The position numbers and the translations under genes were made by a program. A stretch of 64,000 bases of DNA from AP-15 sp963790875 (GTDB lineage: Bacteria; Pseudomonadota; Alphaproteobacteria; ATCC43930; CGMCC-115725): assembly GCA_963790875.1 (NCBI GenBank), contig CAWBQT010000003.1, forward strand, positions 1,302,001 through 1,366,000. The letters are read 5' to 3'. Below the pieces are notes generated by a model. That model saw nothing but the letters and a program-made list of their open reading frames with translations. It ran no database searches and was not told the origin of the DNA. Shown piece by piece: positions 34,468-42,981 of the stretch; the first letter of the stretch is position 1; each line of letters opens with the position of its first letter.

Positions 34468-34498
34468 GTCACCGGTTCGATCCCGGTTGGCTCCGCCA
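34468..34498 (+). other. 3' tRNA fragment, probable attachment-site half
   Basis: ACCGG-TTCGATC-CCGGT is a perfect T-arm (five-base stem, TTCRANY loop). It is followed by a seven-base acceptor strand TGGCTCC, discriminator G and CCA. The matching 5' acceptor GGAGCCA and the rest of a tRNA are not found upstream. A tRNA 3' end left beside a terminator is what integrase-driven insertion into a tRNA gene leaves behind. Confidence 0.65.
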
Positions 34499-34506
34499 AT
34501 CAGATG

Positions 34507-34536
34507 AAGGGCTTAGCGATCGCCGGCTAAGCCCTT
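34507..34536 (+). terminator. Strong hairpin terminator after the tRNA fragment
   Basis: Perfect 11-base arms AAGGGCTTAGC and GCTAAGCCCTT with an eight-base loop, followed by CTTG. Probably the original terminator of the interrupted tRNA gene; it may also serve the acetyltransferase gene. Confidence 0.75.
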
Positions 34537-34643
34537 CTTGCTGGCAACCCCGCGGCAGAACCGCGCGAGATTTCGCAGGTGTCTGCGAGCCAACGAACTG
34601 CGACGAATACCGCCGCGATTTCGCGAGTTCCGAAATCAGCAAA

Positions 34644-35105
34644 TCAGCCGCTACGCACCAATGCGATGTCGAAGGCTTCGGTGCAGTCGACCGACGGCGC
34701 CATGACCGTCAACCTTTCCGTGAACGCCTCGGCGTCGGAAAATATAAGTTTGGCCTCGAACGTGCCCGAAACCTTAAGATCGAGAGGGGACGCGACCTCC
34801 AGCGAGAAGGTACCGCTTGGGCTCAGCGTGCCGATCCCGGAGGTGATCGTCAGCGTCAAGTGCTCGATCAGATGGACTTTGTCGACGAGCACCGGTTTAC
34901 GAAGCGTCGCCTTCGTTGCGTTGATGCCTCCATATACCAGGACGCCGTGATACTTGTCGCCGGTCTGATCAAGACATTCGGCGCCATGCACCTCTGTGAC
35001 AACGATGTCGGCCGTGTACCTGCCCGGCTGCGGCGGTGTCGCACCCGACGCCGACGATGCCGCGAGGAACGCGGCAAGCGCCACTGGTATCCGAGCCTTA
35101 CGCAT
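34644..35105 (-). CDS. Secreted hypothetical protein
   Basis: 153 residues. Signal peptide MRKARIPVALAAFLAASSAS with a cut near ASGA-T. The mature part is beta-rich with two cysteines (HGAECLDQ and SVDCTEAF) that may form a disulphide. AGGAGGTGAAC precedes the ATG. No family recognised. Probably periplasmic. Confidence 0.72.
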   Translation of the reverse strand: MRKARIPVALAAFLAASSASGATPPQPGRYTADIVVTEVHGAECLDQTGDKYHGVLVYGGINATKATLRKPVLVDKVHLIEHLTLTITSGIGTLSPSGTFSLEVASPLDLKVSGTFEAKLIFSDAEAFTERLTVMAPSVDCTEAFDIALVRSG

Positions 35106-35445
35106 GTTCACCTCCTTCTCCTCGGGGTTCGGTTGATACCATAAAGGCGATTTTGCCGCTCGACCTCACCGATGACGAGGGCACGCGATCGCCGAGTTTC
35201 TCGGGAACTTAAGCCCGCCACCCGTGCGCAATCATCGCCGCGCGGCCGCGGTTGATGCTGTCCGACCGAGCAAGATTTGCTCCGATGCTCTCCGTTTCGT
35301 AGAGTTTCGAAGCTGGGGAACCTATCGACACAAGCGCTATGTCATGGCCCGCTTGTGCCGGTTCGAAATCAGGATCAGGCGGGCAGCCGACGGCACGATT
35401 TGCGCCTTGCGGCCGTTTAAGAACGAAGAACGAGGAGGTCACACA
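35106..35445. other. Intergenic region before a DUF1488-like gene
   Basis: About 340 bases; only the ribosome sites of the flanking divergent genes are recognised. Confidence 0.4.
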
Positions 35446-35736
35446 ATGTCGATCGAACCCGAAGGGTGGTATATGGACGCAGGCCCACCATCCTGGGACG
35501 CAGAAACCAAGACGTTTTTCTTCTTCTTATGCAAAAGGGGTAGGGAGCGCGTACCATGTGTCCTAACGATTGATGCGCTGCAGCAGGCGGTTCAATCAAA
35601 CGACCTTTCAGGACCAGCACTGATAAAAATATTTGAGGCGCACCGGCAGATGATAGAACTCCGCGCCGCTCAGAAGCTGAATTCCGGGCTACTCGATGCC
35701 AATGGCCGTGTGCTGGTGGGCGCTGAGGATATCTGA
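35446..35736 (+). CDS. DUF1488-like small protein
   Basis: 96 residues beginning MSIEPEGWYMDAGPPSWDAE, with KTFFFFLCKRGRERVPCVLT and a helical C-terminal half (IDALQQAVQ, IKIFEAHRQMIELRAAQKL). The order F-x-x-x-RG-x-x-V-x-C-x-V then helix fits the DUF1488 fold. CGAGGAGGTC precedes the ATG. Codon use is less GC-rich than its neighbours, hinting at recent acquisition. Function unknown. Confidence 0.6.
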   Translation: MSIEPEGWYMDAGPPSWDAETKTFFFFLCKRGRERVPCVLTIDALQQAVQSNDLSGPALIKIFEAHRQMIELRAAQKLNSGLLDANGRVLVGAEDI

Positions 35737-36039
35737 TCGGGGATGTGTCGTCGCGGGAGTTGAGATCTCGCGATCCGATGGTAATTGCCCGCATAAGTCC
35801 CGGCGTAGTCGTCCAGGACGGAGCATCATTAGTCGAATGCCTGACGATACGATGGCGTAAACTCTGCCAACACCGTGCTGCTGACGAAAAAGGACTGCTT
35901 CCGGCCTGCTCGCTGTGCCGGAGCTTGTCGCCGCGCCACACGCTCGCTGACATGTCCGAGTGGGCGCCGTCCTCGATCACCTGTTCTCGGGAACGCCCGG
36001 CCCGACGCCGCGTTGCGGTCGGCGAGCGGCGCCCGAATT
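35737..36039. other. Intergenic, nothing recognised
   Basis: About 300 bases; open frames here are out-of-frame shadows of the gene to the right. Confidence 0.4.
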
Positions 36040-36780
36040 TCAATCGCGCAGGCCGGCGGTGCCGAGGTCGGCGGAGTCGACCGCAACCCAGCAGGTCTCG
36101 ACCGGAACCGCACCGCCCCGGCGCAAGCCGAGCGCGGCGATGAAACCGGCGTCGAGGCGCCGCTGCTCGAACCACCAATCGGCCGCGCGCTCCGGCAGGG
36201 CCGCCGAAAAACGGATGCGCGGCGTATCGGGGTCGAACGAGAATGCGGCGAGATCCTGCGTCAGCCCCTTGCCGGTCGCCTTGATGAAGGCCTCCTTCAG
36301 GGTCCATAGCCGCAGAAAGCCTTCGGGCTGCGCCGGCGCCGGCAGTGCCGCGAGCCATGCCGTTTCCGGCGGCGCGAAGAACCGATCGGCGACGGCGAGG
36401 TCGACCGTCCGCGCGGCCGCTTCGAGGTCGAAGCCGATCGCCCGGCCGGCGCCGCGACATCCGGCGAGACCCGCCATGCCCTCGGTATGCGACAGGTTGA
36501 ACGAGACCGCCGCCGGCGCATCGCCGAGCCAGGCCGAGGGCTTGCCGCGGTCATCGGCGATGAACCGCCAGGCCGCCGGCGGCGCGCCGTCAAGCCGGCT
36601 CAGCGCCGCGCGCAACAACGCATGCGCGGCGACGAACTGCACGCGATGCCGGGCAAACACAAAACGTGCGGCGCGAGCCCGCTCGGTCTCGTCGAGCAGC
36701 GGCAGCCAAGCCGCCGTTGCCGCCTCGTCAAGCCGGTCGAGGCGCATCGTCCAGACGAAGATCATCGGAAACTGCGCCAT
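36040..36780 (-). CDS. 4'-phosphopantetheinyl transferase, Sfp type
   Basis: 246 residues. Moves the phosphopantetheine arm of CoA onto a carrier-protein serine. The Mg-binding motif reads AIGFDLEAAARTVD (about residue 115; D and E as required) and the second motif is WTLKEAFIKATGKGL (about 165). SFNLSHTEGMAG marks the CoA-binding strand. The two-domain length points to Sfp/EntD type, normally serving peptide or polyketide synthases, none of which is in this window. Confidence 0.88.
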   Translation of the reverse strand: MAQFPMIFVWTMRLDRLDEAATAAWLPLLDETERARAARFVFARHRVQFVAAHALLRAALSRLDGAPPAAWRFIADDRGKPSAWLGDAPAAVSFNLSHTEGMAGLAGCRGAGRAIGFDLEAAARTVDLAVADRFFAPPETAWLAALPAPAQPEGFLRLWTLKEAFIKATGKGLTQDLAAFSFDPDTPRIRFSAALPERAADWWFEQRRLDAGFIAALGLRRGGAVPVETCWVAVDSADLGTAGLRD

Positions 36781-36973
36781 CGCCTCGCCGATGCGGCTGC
36801 AACGCAGGGTTGACCTTGGCCGAAGGTGCCGGAAGCCGCAACAGTGTTACGGACTGTCGCCTTAGGCGCCTTCAACCCCGTCGCCGGGCGTGTCCCGTGG
36901 TCCTTCAGCCCACGGACTCGATCCGTGGATGCGCGGGTCAAGCCCGCGCAAGGGGACTTTTTGGCGGTCTGTG

Positions 36974-37714
36974 CTATTGCGGCGGCGCCGGGTTCGGGCA
37001 GTCGTCGGTGTTCGGGTAGGCGTATTCGCTGGATCCCGCGGCCGCGCCCGAAAATCCGGGACAACCATCGGCGACGGTGTTGCACGGTTGCGCCGAGGGA
37101 ATGGCCCTCAGATAGGCGTAGATCGCCCGCAGCTGCGTATCGGTCATGCTGTGGTAGGCGGGCCACGGCATCGTCTGCAGCACGGCGGTAGCGGGCCCGA
37201 GGCCGCAGATCGGATCCTTCGGGTTTATCCTGCAGGCAACGTCGGCGCCGGTGCGCATCACTCTGATGAATTCGCTTTCTCTGAGGCCGAGCGGGCGGCC
37301 GCCCGTATCGGGCGTCAGATTGCGCGCCATGACCGGGCCGAAGCACTCGCCGCCTGCCAGATAGTGCAAGGCGTTGACGTTCGCGCGCAGCTGCTGCGAG
37401 ACGCTCTGCGACTGCGGGGTTCCCTGATAGGGGTCGCCGGCCGTCGGGTCGTTCCCGGCCGCGTCGCCTTGCGGCAGAAATTTGGGGAATGAATGGCAGC
37501 CGCTGCAATCGGCGACGCCGTTGACGAGATAGCTGCCGAGCCCGACCTGCGCGGGGTCTTTGCCGGCAAAATTCAGCCGGCTCTTCGGGATCGGCGAGGC
37601 GGCAAAACCCTGCTGAACGACGGACGAGGAGATCGTCTCTTGGGCAGCGGCGATCCCGGCTGCCGCCGCGGTCATCGACAACCCAGCCAAAAACGCTGGC
37701 AACCACCCTCGCAT
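36974..37714 (-). CDS. Periplasmic monohaem cytochrome c
   Basis: 246 residues. Signal peptide MRGWLPAFLAGLSMTAAAAG with a cut near AAA-QE. Haem motif CSGCH (about residue 71) in YLVNGVADCSGCHSFPK; the axial Met is probably in TMPWPAYHSMTD. Extra cysteines late in the protein (CRINPKDPIC, CNTVADGC) suggest disulphides. CGGAGGATCGG precedes the ATG. An electron carrier, perhaps for a periplasmic dehydrogenase. Confidence 0.88.
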   Translation of the reverse strand: MRGWLPAFLAGLSMTAAAAGIAAAQETISSSVVQQGFAASPIPKSRLNFAGKDPAQVGLGSYLVNGVADCSGCHSFPKFLPQGDAAGNDPTAGDPYQGTPQSQSVSQQLRANVNALHYLAGGECFGPVMARNLTPDTGGRPLGLRESEFIRVMRTGADVACRINPKDPICGLGPATAVLQTMPWPAYHSMTDTQLRAIYAYLRAIPSAQPCNTVADGCPGFSGAAAGSSEYAYPNTDDCPNPAPPQ

Positions 37715-38087
37715 CCGATCCTCCGTTGTCCGCGGGCACGCTCCTCGGCAGCGATCTGCCCAGTTTTGAAAGTCAATACCGAATATCGTCAAAATATCGT
37801 CAAGCGATGAGCCTTTCTTGTTATAGAAGTCCCAATGATCACGCCGAATTTCCAAGAATCTCCTGAGCTTTTTAGAAATAGCCGACGCGCGATGTGCTTT
37901 AACGTCAGGGATCTGCCGATAACGCAACAGCGGCGTCGTACCATGGGCCAGCAGCCCACGGGCTTGTCCCGCGGGCAAAGCCGGTATCCATGGCCGAAAC
38001 AGGACGACGCGAAATCTGACGCGTTCGCCCCACATTTCGATCGGCTCGTCTCGATGTAGCATCGGGGACGGCTGCAGGGAGGCCGCG
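37715..38087. other. Intergenic region with an 11-bp tandem repeat
   Basis: About 370 bases between divergent genes (cytochrome c and flavoprotein). No gene; the only structure seen is the repeat at 37782-37803. Confidence 0.45.
37782..37803. repeat. Perfect tandem repeat AATATCGTCAA x2
   Basis: Two identical 11-base units back to back, one helical turn apart, in the AT-richer intergenic region 68 bases upstream of the cytochrome c start. This geometry suits two regulator molecules binding side by side. Confidence 0.5.
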
Positions 38088-38627
38088 ATGAACAGTCCGA
38101 TCGATGGCGAGAATTTCGATGTGGCGTATCTGCTGCTCAGCGGCACGACGACGGCGGCGCGCGGCCCGGAGCTGCTGCGCGGTTTGACCGGCCTCGGCTT
38201 TGCCAGCGTCCTCGCGATCCCGACGCCGAATGCCGCGCGCGTGGTGGCACCGCGCGATCTCGCCCAAGTCGACGGCGTGCGGGTCGTCGAATCCTATTTC
38301 GACGCGGCGATCCTGCCGCGCCCGCCGCGCGGCGTCGTGCTGTTCGCGCCGTGCAGCTTCAACTCGCTCAACAAGCTGGCGCACGGCATCGCCGACAACC
38401 TCGCGCTGTCGGTGGCGGCCGAGGCGATCGGGCGGCGGACGCCGGTCATCGTCGCTCCTTCGTTGAACGCGCCGCTTTTGGCGCATCCGGCGACGCGGGC
38501 GTCATTCGAGCGGCTCGCGGCGTGGGGCGTCGGAATCGTGCCGCCGGTCGACACCGGCGAAGGACCGCGCCTCGCGCCCTCGGCGGCGCTCTTCGACGCC
38601 GTGCGCCCCTGGGTCCTTTTCGGCTGA
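38088..38627 (+). CDS. Flavoprotein-family (Dfp/UbiX-like) protein
   Basis: 179 residues with a single Rossmann-like flavodoxin-type fold. AYLLLSGTTTAARGPELLRG starts the domain. APCSFNSLNKLAHGIADNLA and PVIVAPSLNAPLLAHPATR are the FMN-binding and helix segments of phosphopantothenoylcysteine decarboxylase-type proteins, with a Pro-Ser-Asn variant of the PAMN loop. AGGGAGGCCGCG precedes the ATG. Probably binds FMN and decarboxylates a small substrate. Confidence 0.75.
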   Translation: MNSPIDGENFDVAYLLLSGTTTAARGPELLRGLTGLGFASVLAIPTPNAARVVAPRDLAQVDGVRVVESYFDAAILPRPPRGVVLFAPCSFNSLNKLAHGIADNLALSVAAEAIGRRTPVIVAPSLNAPLLAHPATRASFERLAAWGVGIVPPVDTGEGPRLAPSAALFDAVRPWVLFG

Positions 38628-38646
38628 TCTGTCGAAAGAAACTGGA

Positions 38647-39687
38647 TTAAGGGGCGATCGGGGGCACCTTCGGGGGGGCGATCGGGTCGGCCAGCAGCCC
38701 GATCGTATTGCCTTGGCCATTGACGTAGAAGCCGACGATCTGCGCGTTGTCATTGATGCCGTTGAAGGTTGTCGTGCCGATCCCGTTCGGGTCGTCCAGC
38801 TCGGCGCAGGTGGCGCTCGAGACATTGCAGATGATGCCGTGCATCGCATTCTGCTGGTCGATGTCGAAGCCGACGGCCACGCCGAAATTGTTCAGGCCGA
38901 GCAGCGACGTGGCCTTCGCGTTCGGCGTGTCTATCGTCGTGAAGACCCCCTTTGATTCGACGAACCCGTGGGTCACACCGCTGCCGTCGGTGTAGAAACC
39001 GGCGATATCGAACTTGTCGTTGATCGCGGCCGCGGTCGTCGCGCCGACCCCGTTCGGATCGTCGATATTCCGTGAGTACATATTCTTCAGGAGACCGTAC
39101 GTGTAACCGTGCGTCGCACCCGCCTTGTCGATGTAAAAGCCAACCGCGACGTTGAAGTCGTTCACTCCGAGCAGCTGGTTTATCTTGACGCCATTGATTA
39201 TGCCGGTTCCCGGGTGGTTGACGTTGATGAACACGCCATAAGGACCGCCGACGTTGATGAAACCGAAATTGTTATTCACCATGTTCAAATTGTTCTGGTT
39301 GGACCAGAAGCCGACGGTCGTGCCCAAAAACTTGCCAAACGTTAAGACGCCCAGGTTGTTGAGCCCGGTAACCTGAGTTTGGACAGAACCGGGGAAGTTT
39401 TCATTGACGAAGCTCCGGTACTGGATCGTGTAACCTTTGTTCGGATGTCCTTGCGCTCCGCTGCCGAAGTAGCCGGCAATGACCCCGAAGTCGTTGATGC
39501 CCAGCTCTTGATTGAAGGTCGGATCGTTTTGATCGATGACGTCCTGAAAGGTGTACCAGGCGTAGGCCGAATGCGTCGAGAAGGCGAGCGCCAGCGTGGC
39601 CAAGGCACCGCAGGCCAGCCTGGCGCGCAGCCCCCAGGCAGCGAGACGCCCTTGCCGCCCGAGGCGGTCGCAAACAGTCAGTCCCAT
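38647..39687 (-). CDS. Secreted HAF-repeat protein
   Basis: 346 residues. Signal peptide with hydrophobic core LACGALATLALAF, cut near AYA-W. At least five repeats follow the pattern GINDFGVIAGYF, GVNDFNVAVGFYID, AINDKFDIAGFYTD, GLNNFGVAVGFDID and GINDNAQIVGFYVN. HAF repeats fold as beta-propeller-like blades in exported proteins of unknown role. CGGAGGAACGGG precedes the ATG. Divergent from an AraC gene. Confidence 0.82.
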   Translation of the reverse strand: MGLTVCDRLGRQGRLAAWGLRARLACGALATLALAFSTHSAYAWYTFQDVIDQNDPTFNQELGINDFGVIAGYFGSGAQGHPNKGYTIQYRSFVNENFPGSVQTQVTGLNNLGVLTFGKFLGTTVGFWSNQNNLNMVNNNFGFINVGGPYGVFINVNHPGTGIINGVKINQLLGVNDFNVAVGFYIDKAGATHGYTYGLLKNMYSRNIDDPNGVGATTAAAINDKFDIAGFYTDGSGVTHGFVESKGVFTTIDTPNAKATSLLGLNNFGVAVGFDIDQQNAMHGIICNVSSATCAELDDPNGIGTTTFNGINDNAQIVGFYVNGQGNTIGLLADPIAPPKVPPIAP

Positions 39688-39915
39688 CCCGTTCCTCCGT
39701 CGTGGTCCGATCGAGGTGCTGATGAAGGCGACGAGCGATTGGATCGGAGACAGCGCTTGTTTCGACCGCTGGTTTACAGTCACGGCGGAGCCGACGTTAG
39801 CGATCGCGTCTCGCAAATGCCGCGTTTGCGTCTCAGCTCGCCACATTGTGCGCCGCATTGCGTCTCGTTCCCGGTTTGGTTAATTTTCCGAATGCGGCGT
39901 GCAGGGAGCAGCTCG

Positions 39916-40893
39916 ATGCTCGGATCGGCGCGCACCTTGTGCAGCTATGACGAGATCGACAGCGACGCGTCGCCCCTGGCGACGCGTGTTGCGCAATGGC
40001 GCGAGACCGGGTTGCTGCCGATGACGGCCGAACCCGCCGACGAAGAAGGCCGCCGACAATTTCGCATTCGCGTCGGCAAGATGAGCGGGCCCGCCGGACG
40101 CTTCGCCGACCTGACGGCGACGTCGATGAAGCTCAGCCGGACGAAAGCCGACTGCAGCCGTGACGGCCTGGACATGGTCAGCTTGACCCTGGTTCTAGGG
40201 GTCGATGTCAAGCACCGCTTCGGCTCGGCCGATGCGTGGAGGGTGGTCCGGCCCGGTCAGATCCTCGCCAAGGATTTCACGCGGCCGGCCGCGGCCACGT
40301 GGCAGGGCTCGCATCGCGGGCTCAACCTGCATCTGCCGCGCCTGACGGTCGAAGCGGCGGTCGGCGACAAGATCACGCAGTTGCACGGCGCCGTGCTGTC
40401 ACCAGCCAGGCTGTCGCCGATGCTCAGGACGCAATTGATCGCCCTGGCAAAGATGGCGCCTCGCGCGACCGGCGCGGTGCGCGCTGCGGCGCTCGATGCC
40501 GCGGTCGATCTCGCGATCAGCGTCCTGCGCTGCGAGTTGGGGGCGCGGTTCGAGGACGAGGCAAACGACGCGGGCCTCTTCGCCGCCGCGCAGATCTTCA
40601 TCCGGCGTCACCTCGGTTCCTCACGGCTGAGCCCGGGGCTGATAGCCCGCCATCTGCGCTGTTCGCGCGCCCATCTCTACCGTGTCTTCGCGGGGCGCGG
40701 CGAAACCGTCGCCGGTTGTCTGCGCGAACACCGACTGTTGCGGGCGCACGCCCTGCTGGCCGCCAAAGCCGGCGGCGGTATGAGCATCGGCGACGTCGCC
40801 TATCGCTGTGGGTTCGAGAATCCGGTCCACTTCGCGCGCCTCTTCCGGGCGCGCTTTGGCCTGAACCCGAGCGCTCTAAAAGCCGCCGCGTGA
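39916..40893 (+). CDS. AraC-family transcriptional regulator
   Basis: 325 residues. The C-terminal 100 residues hold both HTH motifs: LSPGLIARHLRCSRAHLYRV and MSIGDVAYRCGFENPVHFARLF, ending RARFGLNPSALK. The N-terminal 200 residues form an effector domain of the AraC-binding-like type. AGGGAGCAGCTCG precedes the chosen ATG. Divergent from the HAF-repeat gene across about 230 bases, so that gene is a likely target. Confidence 0.88.
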   Translation: MLGSARTLCSYDEIDSDASPLATRVAQWRETGLLPMTAEPADEEGRRQFRIRVGKMSGPAGRFADLTATSMKLSRTKADCSRDGLDMVSLTLVLGVDVKHRFGSADAWRVVRPGQILAKDFTRPAAATWQGSHRGLNLHLPRLTVEAAVGDKITQLHGAVLSPARLSPMLRTQLIALAKMAPRATGAVRAAALDAAVDLAISVLRCELGARFEDEANDAGLFAAAQIFIRRHLGSSRLSPGLIARHLRCSRAHLYRVFAGRGETVAGCLREHRLLRAHALLAAKAGGGMSIGDVAYRCGFENPVHFARLFRARFGLNPSALKAAA

Positions 40894-40953
40894 TGGCGCC
40901 ACGCAACTCCGCCCTACCTTTAGGCAATATCAGCGCTGTCGCCAGGGCGGCGG

Positions 40954-42864
40954 TCAGATCGAGACTTGCCGGCCGACTTCGACGACGGCGTCGGCCGGCA
41001 GCCGGAAATATTCTGTCAGATGGGCGGAGTTGCGCTGCATGAAGGCGAACAAGGCCTCGATCCAGCGCGGCAGCGCCGGCTTGTCGTCGGCGGGTACGAC
41101 GGTTTCGTGGCCGACATAATAGGTGACGTCGGCAAGGTCGATCGCGCAGCCGAGACCGTGGGCGCGTTCCAGCAAGGAAGGAATATCCGGCCGCTCCATG
41201 AACCCGTAGCGCGCCGCCGCCCGCCAGAAACGTGGCGCGATCTCGCCGAAGGCAAGCCGTTCGCTGTCCCTTATCCAGGGCACCGATTGGGTCGTCACGG
41301 TCAGCACGACCAGGTTCCGATGCAATGCCCGGTTGTGCCTGACGTGCCATACCATAACCGGCGGCACGTCGCGCTCGGTGCGCGTCAGGAATACCGCCGT
41401 GCCCGGAACCCGCGGCACCGACTGCTCGGCGATCTGCGCCATGAAGGCGCCGACGGGTACCACCGCCTCCTGCAGCCGGGCGCCGACCGCGGCGGCGCCG
41501 AAATGCCAGATCAGCATGACGCCGTAGACGAGTGCGGCCAGGGCCAGCGGCACATATCCGCCATCGGCGATTTTCGCGAGGTTGGCCGTGAAAAACGCAC
41601 CATCGACCACGATGAATAGCCCGGCGACGCCGCCGGCGGCGAGGCGGCCCCAGCCCCAGATCTCGCGCATGGCAATGAACAGCAGTGCCGACGTCATCAG
41701 CATCGTCGCCGAAACGGCGATGCCATAGGCCGAGGCGAGATTGTCGGACTTGCGGAACCCGAGCGTCAGCCCGAGCGTCACCAGCATCAACAGCCAGTTG
41801 ACCGCGCTCACATAGATCTGACCGTAGCCCTCGGCCGAGGTCTGCTTGATGTGCAGCCGCGGCAGCCAGCCGAGCTGGATCGCCTGGCGCGTCATCGAGA
41901 AGGCGCCGCTGATGATCGACTGGCTGGCGATGATCGTCGCGATCGTCGCCAAGAAGACGAACGGCAACAGCAAAAGGGACGGGCAGAGGCGATAGAAGAT
42001 GTTGTCCGAGATCGGCGCGCCGTCGAGGACCAACGCCGCCTGGCCGGCATAATTGAGGACGAGGCTCGGGAAGACGAGGGTCGACCAGGCGAGGCGAATC
42101 GGTCCGGCGCCGAAGTGGCCCATATCCGCATAGAGCGCCTCGGCGCCGGTGACGCACAAAAACACCCCGCCGAGGACGAGAAACCCGCCGGTCCCGTTGG
42201 CGAAGAGATAACCGAGCCCATGGCGCGGATCGATCGCCAACAGGACCGACGGGTGCCGGAGGATGCCCCAGATCCCGAGCAGCCCGATCGCCACGAACCA
42301 GAGCGCCATGATCGGGCCGAACGCCCTGCCGATGCGCGCCGTCCCCTGCGGCTGGATCGCGAACAGCGCGACGAGGATCAGGACCGAGAGCGGCAGCACA
42401 TAGCGGGTGAAGCCCGGAAACGGGATCTCCAGCCCCTCCAAGGCCGACAGCACGGAAATCGCCGGCGTGATCGCCCCGTCGCCATAGATCAGGGCGGCGC
42501 CGAACAGGCCGACCGCGATGATCACCGGGCGATGCCGGCGCTTTACGCCGAGCAGCGACATCAGCGCCAGGATGCCGCCCTCGCCGTCATTGTCGACGCG
42601 CATTGCCACCGAGACGTATTTGATCGTCGTCACGACGATCAGGGTCCAGACGATCAGCGAGAGCGCGCCGAGCGTCACCGACCGATCGGGCGCGCGGCCG
42701 ACCAGCTCGAGAACCGTCTTCAGCGTGTAGAGCGGGCTCGTCCCGATATCGCCGAAGACGATGCCGAGTGCCGCGATCGACAGCGCCGCGAGACCGGCGC
42801 GCGGTGCTTGGCGCCCGCCAGCGCCGCGCGCCGCCGCGTTGCGGGCCGGGTCGACCTCGGTCAT
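40954..42864 (-). CDS. kup: Low-affinity potassium transporter Kup
   Basis: 636 residues. Twelve helices and a cytoplasmic C-terminal domain. Signatures include ALGIVFGDIGTSPLYTLKT, DNDGEGGILALMSLL, FGAALIYGDGAITPAISVLS and SQSIISGAFSMTRQAIQLGW, all typical of the K+ uptake permease family. K+/H+ symport at the inner membrane. The start at 42864 (MTEVDP) is chosen as the usual short N-terminus. Divergent from the ABC permease gene. Confidence 0.95.
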   Translation of the reverse strand: MTEVDPARNAAARGAGGRQAPRAGLAALSIAALGIVFGDIGTSPLYTLKTVLELVGRAPDRSVTLGALSLIVWTLIVVTTIKYVSVAMRVDNDGEGGILALMSLLGVKRRHRPVIIAVGLFGAALIYGDGAITPAISVLSALEGLEIPFPGFTRYVLPLSVLILVALFAIQPQGTARIGRAFGPIMALWFVAIGLLGIWGILRHPSVLLAIDPRHGLGYLFANGTGGFLVLGGVFLCVTGAEALYADMGHFGAGPIRLAWSTLVFPSLVLNYAGQAALVLDGAPISDNIFYRLCPSLLLLPFVFLATIATIIASQSIISGAFSMTRQAIQLGWLPRLHIKQTSAEGYGQIYVSAVNWLLMLVTLGLTLGFRKSDNLASAYGIAVSATMLMTSALLFIAMREIWGWGRLAAGGVAGLFIVVDGAFFTANLAKIADGGYVPLALAALVYGVMLIWHFGAAAVGARLQEAVVPVGAFMAQIAEQSVPRVPGTAVFLTRTERDVPPVMVWHVRHNRALHRNLVVLTVTTQSVPWIRDSERLAFGEIAPRFWRAAARYGFMERPDIPSLLERAHGLGCAIDLADVTYYVGHETVVPADDKPALPRWIEALFAFMQRNSAHLTEYFRLPADAVVEVGRQVSI

Positions 42865-42981
42865 CGATGCTGTCTGACGGCTGGCTTCGCCATGAGATTT
42901 CTTGGTTCCAAGCCTCGGCAAACCGGCGCATTACGGCGGACTACTGTGACGTTTCTATGACACTGGCGAAAACATCGGAAG

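Noticed and set aside
34441..34498. A complete tRNA gene
   Set aside because: Only the T-arm and 3' acceptor strand are present; no D-arm, anticodon arm or 5' acceptor strand upstream.
41851..42960. A 369-codon rightward frame opposite kup
   Set aside because: Antisense shadow with extreme Arg/Asp/Gln content; the kup frame has all family signatures.
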